From NCBI GenBank assembly GCA_014529385.2, contig CM043959.1, forward strand, positions 52,513,753 to 52,577,752: DNA of 64,000 nucleotides. The letters run 5' to 3'. A model generated the notes under the pieces. The model ran no database searches. It worked only from the letters and a program-made list of their open reading frames with translations, and had not been told where the DNA came from. A program made the translations under genes and the position numbers. Source of the stretch: Adiantum capillus-veneris. Its lineage: Eukaryota; Streptophyta; Polypodiopsida; Polypodiales; Pteridaceae. Below are positions 35,551-47,872 of the stretch, piece by piece. Numbering within the stretch: the stretch's first letter is position 1; the number at the start of each line of letters is the position of its first letter.

Positions 35551-36769
35551 CCCATCTTCTAATGTGCTTCCATAGCATGTGCTGCCTTGGTCTACGCATG
35601 CTTGCTATAGCTAGTTGCTTGCAAATCACCCGTTGACCTTGCTTTCGAGCCTCGCCTACGGTCCAGCTCGTCACCAAGGACAAAGCTTTGTTGTCATTTT
35701 TTAAAAATCCATTGAAGCCCTTGTTCCCACCGAGCTCTAACAATGGTCACTCCACACCACGTACGGGACATTTTCACAGTAGGCAATGGCTCGAAGGGCC
35801 AAAGCGAATTGAAGACAAATCAAAACACCTTTTTTTTGTGAAGATAGTCTTCACTATAGGTGAAGAGATGCTTCACATAAACCACTAATGATTGAATTGC
35901 TCAAATGGCTACCAGCAACAGTACTTCAAAATCGAAGCCGAAATATTCACATGAATCAATCGGACATAAACCCAAGAAGTTGAGAAGTAAACTCATCCAA
36001 CGGTGACAACCAATTCAAGAGCAAATATGATTGTGGAATCCTCGACCTCCCATTGCTCTACCAATGCCAGGACCTACACCTGTGGTGGAAGAAGTCGGTG
36101 AAAGTGACCTCAACCAAGCAAATAAAGCTTATGCACATAGCTTGGGTCAATAAAGTTTTAAATGTTTGATCCCTATTTTTGTAAAGCACTCATTTGTGTG
36201 CCTATGCTACCCTCTATGTGTTTGTAAGGGAAGTATTTGTGTGATCTCACCTTGTGTTTAGGGGATCTAATTTTCCATACCATAGTCATGTTCCAAGGGA
36301 GGATTCTGTATACCTACACCCTAATGTGTGAGGAGAAATTTGTGTGCCTACACCCTATGTATCAAGGGGAGATAAATTTATGTTCCTTCATCCTCGTTTT
36401 TTGTTTGAGGGGAGGCGATTGTGAAATATGCGAGTGCTATTTTGTGTATCCAAAAGCCACAAAGGGGAGGATTTGTAAGCATTGCGGATTTTGTAACAAC
36501 TCCCATGTGTAACCGCTCTCCATGTATCACACTATATGTATGTGTTGTGTTGCCTACCGTGTGTTAGCCTACATGTATAACCATGTGTTAGCCTATGTGT
36601 CAATACCGTGTGGCCTATATAAGAGCACTTTTGTACAAACATCTATAATGGATCAAGTACTATTTTGCATTTGTATTTGACTATCTTTCTCAAGTTATTT
36701 TTATAGCTAATTAGCATCATTTAATTATGAACAGATCTTTTCATTATCCATGCTAAAACCCTACAACTC
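35551..36769. other. Intergenic, no recognisable gene
   Basis: Only short open frames without recognisable motifs (for example 36237-36512). Phrases around CCTACACCCTA and AAGGGGAG recur loosely between 36240 and 36480. Confidence 0.45.
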
Positions 36770-36958
36770 ACTTATTTTATCAAGTGCAATTTGGTGCAAA
36801 GCAGGTAGGGCAATCTAGGGGACTCTATATATGGGCCCCTACCCTTTCGTACTTTCTTATCAAGTCATTGCATAGTATTGTCAACTTTTGGGTTTAAACT
36901 GATCGCTCTCGAGCATTTTCTCTCGTGTCTCCTCACTCTAGCGTTTTTTCATGCACTT

Positions 36959-36962
<4 letters not shown>

Positions 36963-37018
<56 letters not shown>
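36963..37018. repeat. (CT)n microsatellite in the copia-3 LTR
   Basis: A CT tract of about 56 bp inside the left LTR of copia-3; it is absent from the truncated right copy. Confidence 0.97.
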
Positions 37019-37020
<2 letters not shown>

Positions 37021-37286
37021 CCCCTCTAGGTTTTGTAGCTTGTGATTCTCACTTCTCTACTCTAGCGCTTCACTCTATGTCATCCCCCTCCCCCTTTGCA
37101 TCACATTGCTTGCAGGTGTTGCAATTGAGGCTCATTTAGTGGGCTGTCCACACACGGAGGACTTTACAAAGGAGATTTGTTGTCGTCTATACGAGATCTA
37201 GTGTTTGCTTGGTGCCAAGAGGAGGTTTGCTCATGGTATCAGACTTGATCGTCATGCAATTTATCTTTTTCGTTACACCTTTGACA

Positions 37287-37299
37287 TGGTATCAGAGCC
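37287..37299 (+). other. Copia-3 primer-binding site (initiator tRNA-Met)
   Basis: TGGTATCAGAGCC directly follows the LTR end TTTGACA. Confidence 0.88.
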
Positions 37300-37497
37300 A
37301 AGACGTGCTCTCGAGTCGAGTTGGTGATGTGTGCGAGTTTATGGTTTTGATATTTTGCAATGAAACGAGGTGTAGTGTTTGTTACCGTTGTTTTTCACTC
37401 TTTTGGGGCTGATCTAGACTTGTTGTGGGCTGATTTGAAGATCCCTCTTCATCCCAACCCATCCTAGCCTTGTCATATGCCCAAATTCTCATCAACA

Positions 37498-40400
37498 TGT
37501 CAAGGGGTGATGAATTTGACTTGAACTTGGTCCAAGATGAAGAAGTACGAGAAGTAGAAGTTCATGATGGAGCAACAAGTCACGAGGAGTTGAGATATTG
37601 GTCCCAACTCTACTCTGGTGTAGGTGATCAACAAATCAAGATTCCTACCCTTCCTACTTTTCCCTTTGATCGGTAATTGAATGGCGACAACTATGACGTT
37701 TGGAAAGCGAACATGATGAGGGTCTTTTGACTCTTACAAGCTTGGAGGCTTTGTCACAGCAACAACTTTCAGAACCCAAGGGATCTAATGAGAGCAAAGC
37801 TATGGGAGCGTTTCAATGCTCGGATTCAATCATTTATCATCCTCAATAGTACACAATTTGTCATTAGTCATATCCGATTGATGAAGGACGTGAAGCAGAT
37901 TTGGGATCAAATTTCCTCATTATATGATCTAATTTCTTTGATGAAGCCGATTGCTTTGGAGGTGTAGTTGTGGGATCTGGATGCCAAACAAGCATCCATG
38001 AGGAACCATACCAAGAAGATGCAGGAACTCTAGCAACATATACTTCATGTGGAAAAGAGGACCAATTTAGAGGACATGGCCATTTATCTTTTGACCCAGT
38101 TGCCTCTCCTCGTACTCCAATCTCTATTCTTCATTGATTATGAGTGGTCGATTGAACACTATTACATGAAACAAGATTGTTCCAATGATATTGGACCAAC
38201 AAGAGCGGTTCAATGCGGGGAATAAGCCAGGCTCTGAAGTCTTGGCGGATTCTTTCAACTATGGCAACAAGAAGCAAAAGGGTAAGAAGAAAAGCAACAA
38301 CAATACCAAGAAGAAGGATGTTGAAAACTATGCTTTGAAAGTTGATCGAGATTGCAATCATTGTGGAAAAAAGGCCATTATTGGTGGAAGTGTCCGAAGT
38401 GAGTTGGTGAGGCTTCTACTTTTTTGGTTGAAAGATAGTCACCAGCCTTTGTTCATTTGGAGATGCTACCTAGAGAGGCTTCTCTAAGGACATCGAAGGT
38501 TGAGACAACTCTTGTTATCCAACATGCGGTCCCATTTTCATTGGCGATAAATCGAAGATTCTTGATCAAGTGTGCAAGTTAGGAATGGAGGTGGTCTTCA
38601 CATAGGATGAAATGTCCATTTGGGATCTAGACTCTGGCAAGGAGGTCAGAGTGGGCATGGTTGGAGCAAGGTCTCTACAGGCTCCATGCTCTTACTTTAG
38701 CGATTGGTACTCCTACAGGTGACTTAAGGCATTAACGGTTTAGTCATTTGAACATTGATGCTCTTTGTCATTCTTTTTGTGAAGAGTTGATTGAAGGCTT
38801 ACCAGATGTTGGGTGCAAGAATGGAAATTGCATTACTTGCATCATGGGAAGCAACATAGAGGGGCTATACAAAAGCACTCTACACACCACATTATTGCGG
38901 TTTTGGAGATAGTTCACACCGATCTTTGTGGACTTTGTGGACCAATGTAGATTCCATATTTGGGAAGAGTTCTTTACTTCATGTTGTTGGTGGGTGATTT
39001 CAACCGCTTTACTTGGGTATATTTTCTACAACACAAGTCAAAGGCATTTTGTCACGAGAACGGGCACCACTGCCAACAAAAAATAACAGATTGAATAACT
39101 TTAAGCACTTCAAATAACAACTAAACTGAAAGAGATGCACGACACCAGACGGGGAGTGGCGGAGTTCCACCCCAAGAGAGCATTGGCCGCAAACCTTGGC
39201 GCCCCTTTAGGTATTTCTTTATATTACTTGAACTCTGTACAACGCCGGTACTCCATCCTCTGCACCTGGTCTGTACCTCACACACAGCATGCCAGAGAAT
39301 GAGCCCTTGGCTCAAATTTAAAGGCCCTTGGCCATGAAAAGCATCAAACTCAAACGCATCTGGACTCAAAAGCTTCCGCCCAAAGGTGCTCAACATAAAT
39401 CACGGAAATCCATACACCTCCCACATCATCATGTTAGCACAAATTGCAAAAATCCGTACATCTACCACGTCATCTGTTCTCCGTGTGTGTGTGTGTGCTT
39501 GCTTTATTGTAATGCCTTTATGTCACTTGGGCCCCATCGAACGGGGTCCCATAAGTAAAAATAGGCCACTTGGCAAGACTTTGTAAGCGGGTAAAACTTC
39601 TTCTGCTACTTCGACTTCTTCTGCTTCTTCTTCTTAGGGTTTAGGCCCCTTGGTCGGGATCTACATGCTGGCTCCGTTCCCCAATGTCTTGATACATCAA
39701 CAATTTGTGACACATTTGATCTTTTCAATATTTGGTGTACACTCATGGACAAGGAAAGCAGAGAAATTGTGAAGACAATTTTATCAAACAAAGGTGGGGA
39801 GTTCACCTTCAATGCGTTTATACAATTTTGTGCGAACCATGGCATCAAGCGGGAGCTTCCAAATACTAGATCGCCCTCAGAGAATGGATTTGTGGAGCAA
39901 AAGAATAGGATTGTGGTGGAGATGGTGAGGAGCATAGAGACCTCCCGAAGTCTTTGTGGGTGGAGGTAGTAGTGATATCAGTTCACACTATCAACCGGTT
40001 TCTTACGTCTTCAATTCTAGGGAATACTCCATTTGAGGCTTGCTTTGGTAGAAAGCTTTAATATCTCTCATCTTTGGATATTTGGGAATGATGCCAATGT
40101 CCATGTACATAAGAAGCAGAGAGGGAAGTTTGATCCCAAGTCTAGCATAATCGTTTTTGTCGGCTACAATAATCTTTTCGAGGGATATTGACTTTATGAT
40201 CTAGTGAAGAAGGATGTTATACTAAGCCGCAATGTGGTCTTCAACGTTTATATTCCCTCAGAGGGGGACTTTTGCTCCCAATTCTTCTACAACAACCCTT
40301 GGTTTGCCTATCCTTAAGGATCTTGAAGCGATTCCCCTCTCAAGGTTGATGAACCCTCTTCTCTAGTTCTTGTCTCTGAGGCGTAAGGAGGAGAATGCAT

Positions 40401-41830
40401 CGATTCTTGATTATCTAATTGATAGCCATTCTCACCATCATGATGATGTTGAGGATGTATCAATAGCTCCCTCTTCCCGGGGGAAAACTCAGAGCTACCA
40501 AAGTGGCTATTGGAGACTTTGCGGGATGCAACTACTTCAAACTTTCCACTAGATTGGCGTGAGGTCGGTACTACACGACAATCAACTTCAAAATGTTGAG
40601 ACAAACACAACATTAGTGCATGTAAACTATGCTTTGATGTCCTCAATGATCAAAGTAGGGGTGTGGAAGATGGCCATGCAGAAAGATCTTGATCCCATCG
40701 AGAAGAGAAACACATGGAAGTTGGTTTCGTGGCCACCAAAGCGGAAGGTCATTAGTGTAAGTGGGTCTGTATGACCGATTACAAACCAGATGGATCTTTG
40801 GATAAGCACAAGCATGGCTTGTTGCCAAGGGTTTTTTGCAGAGACCGGGTGTAAATTATGACGAGACCTTTGCATCGACTGTGAGGATGGCAACTATTTG
40901 GACAAGATTTGCTCTAGTTGGTTGGCCCGTGTTTCAAATGCATGCCATGTTGGCTTTTCTCAACGACAACTTAGAGGAGAAGGTGTATGTGGATATTTCT
41001 TAAATCCACAATTCAATGACATGGTTTACAAGTTGTGGAAGGCTCTCTATGGCCTAAAGCAAGTTTCTCGAGTGTGGTACTAGAAGATAGACTCTTTCTT
41101 CCTATGGCATTCCTTTCGTCGTTTTTCTACAAATTCAGATTTGTATATGTTCAGTGAGGGAGGATTAGTGACTCTTGTTATCCTCTATGTGGATGACCTT
41201 GTGATCACGGGTAGCCATGAGAAACACATACAAAGTACTATGGAGACCTTGGCAAAGGACTTTGAGATGATAGAGCTCGGCTTGCTTCACTACTTTCTTG
41301 GGCAGAGAAGGGTATCTCTCCCTCAATAGTACTATGTCCAATAGTTGTTGAAAGCATTTGGTATGACCAAGTGAAAACCTATCTCTTATCCCAATAAGTT
41401 GTCACAATATGACCCCTCAGATGTAACAATTGCTACAAAGCATCGAAGGTCGGTCGGTTCTCTTATTTGATGTTGAACACCTGGTTTGACATCAATTTCC
41501 AAATTCCCAATTGGACTTCTCAGTTCGTTTATGTAGAGACACACGAAGGCAGATATGGAGCAAGTTCTTCGGACCTTGTGGTATTTAAAGTAGTCAAAGT
41601 CGCTAGGCATTTGACATGTAGCTGGAAGTACAAACTCTAGGATATTCTTGGAGGATGGAGTGATTCAAATTGGGGTAGTGATCTAGATGGACAACGGTTG
41701 ACTCCAAGTTACACCTTTTCCTTTGGCTCAAGAGCAATTCATGGAGCAACAAGAAGCAACCTACAATTCCCTATCATCCACATAAGCTGAGTATAGGGAT
41801 GTTTGCAGTGCTACATGCGATTTAGTGTGG
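37498..41830 (+). pseudogene. Copia-3 gag-pol remnant
   Basis: The pieces appear in copia order: gag (37498-38140, with LNGDNYDVW just past a stop), a lysine-rich linker with a damaged knuckle (38190-38400), the integrase start (HTDLCGLCG near 38915), then after the nested LTR the integrase core (GGEFTFNAF and SPSENGF at about 39790-39900). Next come reverse transcriptase (KALYGLKQ near 41040, YVDDLVITG near 41188) and RNase H remnants to about 41830. There are many stops and frame changes. The nested LTR split the integrase between KSKAF and the following codons. Confidence 0.85.
39050..39712 (-). mobile_element. Solo LTR, family S, nested in copia-3 integrase
   Basis: It runs from TGTCACGAG to TTGTGACA on the plus strand, with perfect TSDs cattt at 39045-39049 and 39713-39717. 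It is homologous to 62317-62999 (same orientation) and to 50344-51073 (opposite). Sense is probably the minus strand, judged from a TTTAAAT box near 39319, but this is uncertain. Confidence 0.92.
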
Positions 41831-42108
41831 CTGGCATGAGGTAGGACCCCTGTTCCTAGCGTTTCTTGGGGTTAGAGTCTTTATTTATTTGCAGTATTCC
41901 CTTATATGCCCGGTCGAAGACCAAATTTTGTCCCTTGGGCCGGTTTATTATCAGTTGAGACGATGTGGCATATTATGGGGCACTCACTTATTTATTAGGT
42001 GCAATTTGTTGGAAAGTAGGTAGGGCAATGTAGGGGATTCCATATATATGGGGCCCTACCCCTTTGTACTTGCTTATCGAGAGTTATAGGAGTTTCTAGG
42101 TGAGCGTG

Positions 42109-42848
42109 TGTAATGTGCAATGGAATTGATTGATGTTGAATGCTCTGGATGAGTGCTTAGTGAGTACCCAAGGTTCCTTTTATTGCACGAGAGAGTTTCG
42201 TTTACTTCATGTGAGAGGTGCAATAGACTAGAAAGAGAAGAGAGAATGATATTCTGAGTGAATGTTGTGTGAGTGATAGAAAGAGAAGAAGACTCACCAG
42301 ACGGAGTCCCAAACCCCCCTCCAAGGGCTTCCTTCTTTATCTCTAGAGGTATTTGCTTTAGATTGCACTAATGCTTGAATCTGCAAGGCAAGGGTTGGAA
42401 ATACAAAACTCTAGTAAATCTATCTTGGATATGGGACTACGACCAAGCACAACCTGGGTACTATGGGCTAGCTGCTGCTAGCTAGATTGCTAGAGGTATT
42501 GAGGTGTTGCTGGTACTTGTATTTCCAATACTAATATGGTTGGAGAGGTGACCCCTAGAGTTACCTATATTGAAGTCATGTTAATCAATAATAAGTTTCA
42601 GAACCTATTATAAGAGGTGCTTCGTATACCGTGAACTACTTAGGCTTGATACGTCGCTAGACTATGGGAACACTCCCGGGTTGTGCTCATGTGCAATTAG
42701 AGGGTAAGCAACTAATCTAAAGTGTCTGGGCATGCACGCCTTGTTTACATGCTCACAATGGTACCATAACTCTTCCGAGGCTATCCTAAACCCTAGAAGT
42801 AGGAGTTAGCTTGTCCACATGCACATAGGGTTAGATGTACATGTGACA
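42109..42848 (-). mobile_element. Solo LTR, family G, minus orientation
   Basis: It starts TGTCACATG at 42848 and ends CACATTACA at 42109 on the minus strand. Perfect 5-bp duplications gcgtg lie at 42104-42108 and 42849-42853. It is related to the LTR at 46963-47859 and more distantly to 52485-53678 and 55616-56811. No primer site or internal sequence remains. Confidence 0.9.
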
Positions 42849-42889
42849 GCGTGAGGTTCACACCAAAGACACTCTTAGTCACATTCAAA

Positions 42890-43750
42890 CTGAGAAATCC
42901 AAGTTTTCCTATCATGCTTTGGTTTCAACATGGATATCCAAAGCGGATAGGATAAAGAAAGATTCCTTTGCTCATTTTAGGAAGCATCCCAAGGGGACTT
43001 ATATTACGGCATTACGAGATTTTGCAGATGTGTTGCACACAGATCTTGATGAGGTCCTTGACATAACTTCATCTTATTTCGAGCATCTCTTTACTATAGA
43101 TAAGGTGATATTTTGCATGCTAGAGAGTGAGGTTTGGTCTAATGTTTAACATGTGGTTACGGAGGTTATGTGTCACAATTTACTAGCCCCTTTCACTTTA
43201 TAGGAGATGCGCGTTGTAGCGGATGGCCTAGACAATCCCTCTTGTCCTAGAGAGGATGGTTGACTAGATAGTCCTTTTTACAATTTTGGGATGTACTTAA
43301 CCCCGTTATGCTTTCTAGCTTACAAACAAATTTTTGACACAGGAGAGATGCCTTTCACTGTGTTTTTAGGACTTGTTTCTCTTATACAAAAAGGTGGCGA
43401 TTCCTCGTACCTCCAATAGTGGAGGTCGATCACACTCATGTGTTCCATGTACGAGATCTTTGACACAGGAGAGATGCCTTCCACTGTGTGTTTAGGACTC
43501 GTTTCTCTTATACAAAAAGGTGGAGATTCCTCGTACCTCCAATAGTGGAGATCAATCACACTCGTGTCTTCCGTGTACAAGATCTTTGGTCGCATGATCA
43601 GTATGCGTTTGAGACCTTTTATGCATGACCCCATCCATGCTTCCCATATTCGTTTTGTGCAAGATTGATCCATTTTGGACAACATCTTCACATTCTATGA
43701 GATAGTTGAGTGGGCTTGCCAGCTTCCTCCACAATACACATAAGCTCTTG
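42890..43750 (+). pseudogene. LINE-C: L1-like reverse transcriptase fragment
   Basis: A plus-strand remnant of a plant non-LTR retrotransposon. 42919-43149 encodes the segment upstream of the reverse transcriptase (RKHPKGTYITALRDFADVL, then YFEHLF). After a damaged patch, the conserved start of the RT domain follows (LVSLIQKGGDSSYLQ, WRSITL, RPFMHDPIH, FVQD) up to about 43720. Several stops interrupt it. A 126-bp segment of the RT region is duplicated in tandem without changing frame. The catalytic YADD part and the endonuclease are missing. Confidence 0.78.
43335..43586 (+). repeat. 126-bp in-frame tandem duplication inside LINE-C
   Basis: The block starting TGACACAGGAGAGATGCC at 43335 recurs at 43461. 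Each copy encodes FDTGEMP then LGLVSLIQKGGDSSYLQ. 126 bp equals 42 codons, so the frame is kept. Confidence 0.9.
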
Positions 43751-44077
43751 CTCCTGTTCATATGTATCAGATGATACATCCATGGTACCCTGTGCGGTTT
43801 CCAAATCATGACAAGAATCTCCTTTCAGACTCACAGACTCTTCACATAATTGTACACACTCCACATGCAGGCTGTGAGCTGATCATAGAACAATCGGCAT
43901 CTTCAGTAATAGCTTCACGAGGGTTGCTAATGGCACAACTATTGCTTTAGGTAATTCAGAAAAATCTGCATTACTTTCAATTTTTGACCCTTCAATTTGT
44001 GCAACATCTCCCAAGGCATCTTGCTATGTTGCTAATTTTGCACAAACCCGTTTCCAAAATTCTTCATAGTTTGGTGC

Positions 44078-44531
44078 CTACACATCATTGTATTCCATTT
44101 CCCTTGGCATATATTCATTACTAGTATGCAAAACTGCTTCTTTAAAATACTCCCAACAATCTGCATATTCCCTGGCAAGATCTTCAACCTGTGCAGTCAA
44201 ACTTGGAACAACCAACCACTCAAATGATTTCACCATAAGCTCCTCTAGAACTCGACGAGCCCGCATCTCCATCTCGTAGGAGGAAAGGTATCCATCGGAT
44301 CATAGCACTCGAACATATTGCACTCCGCATACACAAAAGCTAATGCCTCTTCCATAACATCTTCTAATTTCTTATGCTTTGATTTTGTGTCCCTACATTG
44401 ATTGATAATGCTTCAATCATCTGCATCAATTTTGCAAAATCCGGTGTATTTTATACCTCTTTGGAGAAGTACGTCAGGCTGATTCTTGAAAGTTTTTGTA
44501 AAGCCTCATGCACCACCAGCTGCGGCTCCAT
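44078..44531 (-). pseudogene. Unrecognised gene remnant (starts MEPQLVV)
   Basis: A minus-strand coding remnant from ATG 44531 (MEPQLVVHEALQKLSRISL) to a stop at 44078. The frame is broken at least twice between 44460 and 44270. The 3' part (44272-44078) is open and rich in charged and aromatic residues (VEDLAREYADCWEYF). The start with its upstream region is repeated 441 bp away (second start at 44970) by the tandem duplication. I know no family for it. It could be a small gag-like or host gene. Confidence 0.35.
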
Positions 44532-44756
44532 CTTCACTCTCTCACCCCGGTCAATTTCACATCGGGTTCACCAACAATGTCGGAGTGCGAGGTTCTTTGG
44601 GTTCGATTGGGAAACCGTCGGCCTTCTGGCCGTGAGAGTTGAGAGAGACAGAGGCAGCCGTCCGTCGACTCGGTGAACTAGGGGGTGAACTTGGGCCAAA
44701 AATGGAGCCCCGAGTTCACTCCTAGTTCACCCCTAGTTCACCCGCCTCGCGAGGTG

Positions 44757-44822
44757 TGGATCGAACCCGGGACGTCTCGATTGCCACACGAATGCCCTAC
44801 CACCACGCTAGCACGCGTCGCT
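44757..44822 (-). ncRNA. tRNA-like (SINE-head-like) segment, copy 1
   Basis: The minus strand has TAGCGTGGTGGTAGGGC followed about 30 bases later by GGTTCGATCC. These resemble internal RNA polymerase III A and B boxes at tRNA spacing. No full cloverleaf with an acceptor stem could be drawn, so a tRNA-derived SINE or relic is more likely than a tRNA gene. Confidence 0.35.
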
Positions 44823-45196
44823 ACCCATGTTGTCATGGCACATGATCACACTCTAGTTGACCCGTCCCTAGTACACCCCCAGTTCATTCCCAGTTCACTC
44901 TTTGGAGAAGTATCAGGCTGATTCTTGAAAGTTTTTGTAAAGCCTCATGCACCACCAGCTGCGGCTCCATCTTCACTCTCTCACCCCGGTCAATTTCACA
45001 TCGGGTTCACCAACAATGTCGGAGTGCGAGGTTCTTTGGGTTCGATCGGGAAACCGTCGACCTTCTGGCCGTGAGAGTTGAGAGAGACAGAGGCAGCCGT
45101 CCGTCGACTCGGTGAACTAGGGGGTGAACTTGGGCCAAAAATGGAGCCCCGAGTTCACTCCTAGTTCACCCCTAGTTCACCCGCCTCGCGAGGTGT

Positions 45197-45260
45197 GAAT
45201 CGAACTCGGGACGTCTCGATTGCCACACGAATGCCCTACCACCACATTAGCACGCGTCGC
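45197..45260 (-). ncRNA. tRNA-like (SINE-head-like) segment, copy 2
   Basis: This is the second copy of the segment, produced by the tandem duplication. Its B-box-like part carries substitutions (GAATCGAACTC on the plus strand). Confidence 0.3.
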
Positions 45261-45338
45261 TACCCATGTTGTCATGGCACATGATCACACTCTAGTTGAC
45301 CCGTCCCTAGTACACCCCCAGTTCATTCCCAGTTCACT

Positions 45339-46962
45339 GCATGATCCGATAGCTGAGATTAAAGCCGCCTCGCCCCTCCAAATTTGGGCCCTAGATCCCC
45401 CAGTGATGACGTGGCAGTAGGAATCTCGTACTTGCGCCAAATTTGCCGCCATCCGCACCAAAATGTTACCTGCTGAGCATTTTCGTCTTCATGCTCGTTG
45501 TCGTGCGAGCACCACCGCAGCCCCTGCAAGCTCTTCTTCCTTGCACTGCTCGCTCGCTCGCTCGTGCCTCGCCATCTCCTTGCTTTGTTCCCCCGCGACC
45601 ATTTTTGTCTAATTCTCTGGGATGATTGCAGATGTTCATGCCGGAATGTACAAAGTCTCTTAATCTGAAATCTTGCAGGGATTTCTAATGTTTGTAATTA
45701 TGCACAGGTGTCTGATCGTGGCAGCTGTGAAGAATACAACATTATAAGCAGCTTGCGAGGGCTATCAGGATGAAAAAGACTTCTTTACCAAGGTACATTT
45801 ATTTAAATCTTGCATTGCACCAATCCGATTCACCTGTATCCGTCTGTTTTGTGCATTCTGTGTAGGTAATTCGATGTCTTTAAATGTGTATAGAAACGGC
45901 GTTTCTGTAAAGAAGACAAAGCCAGATGGCAAATTGTTTGTCAATAACTGGGACCAGCACATCAAAGTTGTAGAGAGCATTTCAGAAAACAAAAACCTTT
46001 TGAGTGCAGGTTTCTTGTATTCCACTGCAAGTCAAAATTTAAGTGCTGCCAGCGAGACCAACTTATCAGCCAGGTGCATTTTCAAGTCAGCTTTCTTCAA
46101 CATGAGATCACGAGCTTTTTAAGTACCAGTAGAGGTGTCTGGGATACATAAGGTTCTCATGTAAATTCCTTAAATAGATTTCGAGGAGTTTCATGCTACA
46201 CTTTTTCAAGTTTTTGGAACTGCCACGCATGTATTCTTGTTTTGTGTAAGGTGGACTATCATATTTTACCTTTGTTGACCTCGCAAATTTCATTTATCTT
46301 TGTACTGGCAAAGTAAAACATCCTCCAATGACGTAGAACTGCACATTATCAAGGATAAAAGCTCTTGAGTCATCAAAGATTTTTCTTTCAAGAATGACTT
46401 GTTCTATGATACTTAAATGTCTTGAGAAAAGCTCTTAAGGAGGGTCTTTCTAAGTCAAGGTCTCATAGAGGTAAACACATCGGCACGAAAATTGAAGCTT
46501 TGATAGAAGTCACATCTTGCATATCTTGGCTTAACCTCATTGTCATGCATGGACAACTGATGAAGCTCCTCACATTGACCATTCATTGTATGTTCCTCTT
46601 GATTTTTATTATATGGTAGGTGCCTTAATCTACATGGGGCAATACAAGAGGAATTATCCACTGTGCTCTCCCTTCGTCATATTGGGTAACAAGCAAGCCC
46701 CCTAGACCTTGGCCATTTATCTAGGCCATTAAGAATGGCCAAACCATCTGCTGACCTCATAAGAATGTCCAAACCATGTTGTGCTCTCATCTAATCTCTT
46801 GTAATAGCTCCTCTGAAGTATCATAGAATGGCACCCACTCATTGGCAGTTCTGTGTCGAAGTCACGTAGAAGTATCACATCTCCATCTCTCGAGGATTCC
46901 CATATTCCTGAATTCATAGTGGTATATGGTGACCATGTCTTTGGAAGAATTTAATGAGATGA
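45339..46962 (+). other. Low-information stretch, possible gene fragment
   Basis: A short open frame at 45874-46122 (MSLNVYRNGVSVKKTKPDGK) is preceded by a plausible acceptor (TGTGTAG near 45860-45867). An upstream piece at about 45710-45790 ends in a plausible donor (CCAAG/GTACAT). This could be two exons of an unrecognised gene, but the upstream piece has a stop. Nothing is recognised from 46130 to 46962. Confidence 0.2.
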
Positions 46963-47859
46963 TGTCACGTGCACATCTAACTCTATGTGCATGTGGACGA
47001 ACTGTAACTCCTACTTCTAGGGTTTAGGACAGCCTAGGAAGTGTTTTGGCACCCTTGTGAGCTTGTATGCAAGACGTGCATGTCCATGCAATTTAGAGTA
47101 GTTGCATGCCCTCTGATTGCACATGTGCACAAATGGTGTCTGCTAGGTGTAGGCATCAGGGAGTGTTGCCATACAAAATCATTAGTACCAAGCCTAGGTA
47201 ACAATTGCATATGAAGCACCTCTTATTGATAATTCTTAACTTATTAATAACTTTTAACTTATTAATAATTGACATGTTGCATTATTTTAGGCTGCCTTCT
47301 GGCCTCATGACTGCTTGACCTAGCATAAAAGGCCTATGTAGGTGACCCCAAGGGGCCACCACTTCAACCCAAGTTAGTACCTTGCAGTGAGCTTGCAGTA
47401 CACGTCCCTAGCAGCACTAGCGTTTCCTCTCCTCCAACCACCAGGGTTTTCAGCCATCAGCCATCAGCCCATTGCCAGCATCAGCATCAGATTTCAGCCA
47501 TAGCCTCTTTGTCAATTTGCAGATCCATGCCAGACTAGCCCTAGTGTTTCCAATTTTCAGCCCTTAGCCTCGCATATCCAAGCATCCACAACCAAATCCC
47601 ATTAGCATCTCAGCATCCAGATCCATTGTATCAGCATTTGTGCAATCTAAAGCAAATACCTATCTAGCGATAGAGAGGGGGCCCTTGGAGGGGGGTTTGG
47701 GACCCCATCTTCTTCTCTCTATATCACTTGGAGAACCTTCACTCTCACTATCATTCTCTCTTCTCTCTCTAGTCTATTGCACATCTCTAAGGAACCTTGA
47801 GTTCGCACTGAGTACTCATCTCGAGAATTCACCATAAATCACTTCCGTTGCACATTACA
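46963..47859 (+). mobile_element. 5' LTR of gypsy-2 (family G)
   Basis: It begins TGTCACGTGCACATC and ends CACATTACA, followed one base later by a primer-binding site. It is related to the LTRs at 52485, 55616 and 42109 (inverted). About 897 bp. Confidence 0.8.
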
Positions 47860-47860
47860 T

Positions 47861-47872
47861 TGGTATTAGAGT
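47861..47872 (+). other. Gypsy-2 primer-binding site
   Basis: TGGTATTAGAGT is the initiator tRNA-Met-type primer site with a C-to-T change at the seventh base and a changed last base. Confidence 0.75.

Larger units (their letters stand above)
36770..42103 (+). mobile_element. Copia-3: old, heavily decayed Ty1/copia element
   Basis: A plus-strand copia remnant. A left LTR ends ...TTTGACA at 37286, followed by an initiator tRNA-Met primer site. Its first ~100 bp (about 36770-36870) recur near 41980-42080 as a truncated right LTR; both contain TATATATGGG-type sequence and CCCTACCC. Between them lie gag, integrase, reverse transcriptase and RNase H remnants full of stops and frameshifts. A solo LTR (39050-39712) is nested in the integrase. 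Confidence 0.8.
44460..45338. repeat. 441-bp tandem duplication
   Basis: 44460-44900 and 44901-45338 are near-identical direct copies. I see about six substitutions and one 3-bp deletion (tacgtc versus tatc). Each contains repeated CTAGTTCACCC phrases, a tRNA-like promoter region and the start of the MEPQLVV frame. Confidence 0.93.

Noticed and set aside
35543-35888. Overlapping open frames on both strands (66 aa each)
   Set aside because: Neither shows a motif or family resemblance; probably chance frames.
44757-44822. Functional tRNA gene
   Set aside because: Only A/B-box-like motifs are seen; no acceptor stem or proper anticodon arm could be folded.
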